This document shows, piece by piece, positions 6,964-7,515 of a DNA stretch of 7,515 bases. Positions within the stretch are counted from its first letter, which is position 1. Every line of letters begins with the position of its first letter. This DNA comes from an uncultured Oscillospiraceae bacterium. Its GTDB lineage: Bacteria; Bacillota; Clostridia; Oscillospirales; Oscillospiraceae. The notes under the pieces were generated by a model that saw only the letters and a program-made list of their open reading frames with translations, did not search any database and was not told where the DNA came from. The stretch covers positions 1 through 7,515 of the forward strand of contig CARXAY010000057.1 of NCBI GenBank assembly GCA_949093475.1, in the 5' to 3' direction. The translations under genes and the position numbers were made by a program.

Positions 6964-7515
6964 GCCCAAAAAGTTTTAGAACATCGCTGGCCGCAACCAC
7001 CACCATCAGCCCCAGAAGGGCCACAAAACAAATGGTGTTGACCACACCCTCATATTTTGGATTCAGCTCCCGTTTGGTGATGGCGGTATAGATCAGATTG
7101 ACGATCAGGAAGAAAATACGTCCGCCGTCCAGCGCCGGAATGGGCAGCAGGTTCATCACCGCCAGATTGACGGCAATAAATGCCACCAGATAGAAGATGT
7201 TGTAGGCCGCAAGACCAACGCTTTCAGAGTGTTGCACCGTCTGACCCATCATATCCACAATGCCCACTGGCCCCGACATCTCCCGTATCCCCACTGCGCC
7301 GGAGAACAGGTCACCCAGACTGAGCCAGACGAGGCGCACGGTATCAATGCTGTCTCCCCAGCCCTGACGCAGGATATTTCCCGGAGTAAGAGGATACTGT
7401 GCCAAGCGGATCCCGCGCTTATAGCCGTCATCGGTCTGAAACGGCGGCATATGACAGCCCTTTAAGGTCACCTTTTTCCCGTCGCGGCGCACGACGAAAT
7501 CCAGATCATCTCCCC
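6959..7515 (-). CDS. rseP: RseP-type site-2 protease, M50 family zinc metalloprotease (5' end outside window)
   Basis: The C-terminal 184 residues of a membrane-embedded zinc protease are present, read from position 7513 to the TGA at 6961-6959. Family members cut anti-sigma factors and other substrates within the membrane. The visible part starts in the end of a PDZ domain (DLDFVVRRDGKKVTL, 3-17). It continues with a linker and the family segment GIREMSGPVGIVDMMG (75-90). A hydrophobic helix (about 99-119) runs into NLLPIPALDGGR (121-132), whose LDG Asp is the third zinc ligand in this family. A last hydrophobic helix lies at about 155-180. The HExxH motif and first helices would lie beyond the window. 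A GTG at 7492 is an internal Val codon, not a start, because the frame continues upstream into PDZ-like sequence. The close linkage with ispG and polC matches the common uppS-cdsA-dxr-rseP-ispG-polC cluster. Confidence 0.94.
   Translation of the reverse strand, partial: GDDLDFVVRRDGKKVTLKGCHMPPFQTDDGYKRGIRLAQYPLTPGNILRQGWGDSIDTVRLVWLSLGDLFSGAVGIREMSGPVGIVDMMGQTVQHSESVGLAAYNIFYLVAFIAVNLAVMNLLPIPALDGGRIFFLIVNLIYTAITKRELNPKYEGVVNTICFVALLGLMVVVAASDVLKLFGR

Noticed and set aside
6955..6969. Upstream TTG start for ispG adding five residues
   Set aside because: It has no ribosome site, would overlap rseP by 11 bases, and the extra residues are not part of the IspG family. The ATG at 6954 fits better.
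6493..7041. Plus-strand frame of 182 codons spanning the ispG/rseP boundary
   Set aside because: It is antisense to two well-supported genes and has low-complexity, shadow-like composition.
7490..7492. GTG as the start of a short 177-residue protein
   Set aside because: The frame is open upstream to the window end with PDZ-like residues, and the protein is clearly the C-terminal part of a longer RseP.

Overview
The window is a tightly packed block of bacterial housekeeping genes, all on the minus strand, so transcription runs from high to low coordinates. It suggests a Bacillota organism of the Clostridia. PolC is the Gram-positive replicase, the order rseP-ispG-polC is a familiar clostridial arrangement, and a hisZ/short-form hisG pair follows. 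The G+C content is moderately high (clearly above 50% by eye). An Oscillospiraceae-like gut or anaerobic clostridium is a reasonable guess, but this is inference, not something the sequence proves.

Layout in order of transcription: (1) positions 7515-6959, the C-terminal part of an RseP-type site-2 membrane protease, whose 5' end lies outside the window; (2) 6954-5917, ispG, a 4Fe-4S enzyme of the MEP isoprenoid pathway, 4 nt after rseP; (3) 5904-1555, polC, the 1449-residue replicative DNA polymerase with embedded proofreading exonuclease, 12 nt after ispG; (4) a 72-nt gap holding a good sigma-A-type promoter flanked by a 9-bp inverted repeat; (5) 1482-313, hisZ, the regulatory HisRS-like subunit of ATP phosphoribosyltransferase; (6) 316-1, an open frame that begins as hisG and overlaps the hisZ stop as ATGA. 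There is no gene-free stretch longer than 300 bases, and I saw no RNA gene, mobile element or CRISPR array.

The first three genes look like one transcription unit, with Shine-Dalgarno sites overlapping the preceding stop codons. The his genes look like a second unit with its own promoter. HisZ and short HisG normally form the hetero-octamer that starts histidine synthesis.

The most unusual signal is at the low-coordinate end. The hisG frame matches HisG only for its first 64 or so residues. It then continues in the same frame as an internal piece of glucarate dehydratase (enolase superfamily). The switch occurs at a short Tyr-Val-Glu stretch that fits both families. This is either an assembly or amplification chimera near a contig end, or a real rearrangement that would destroy hisG. 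Otherwise the window is ordinary core genome, and I see no new defence or mobile system in it.
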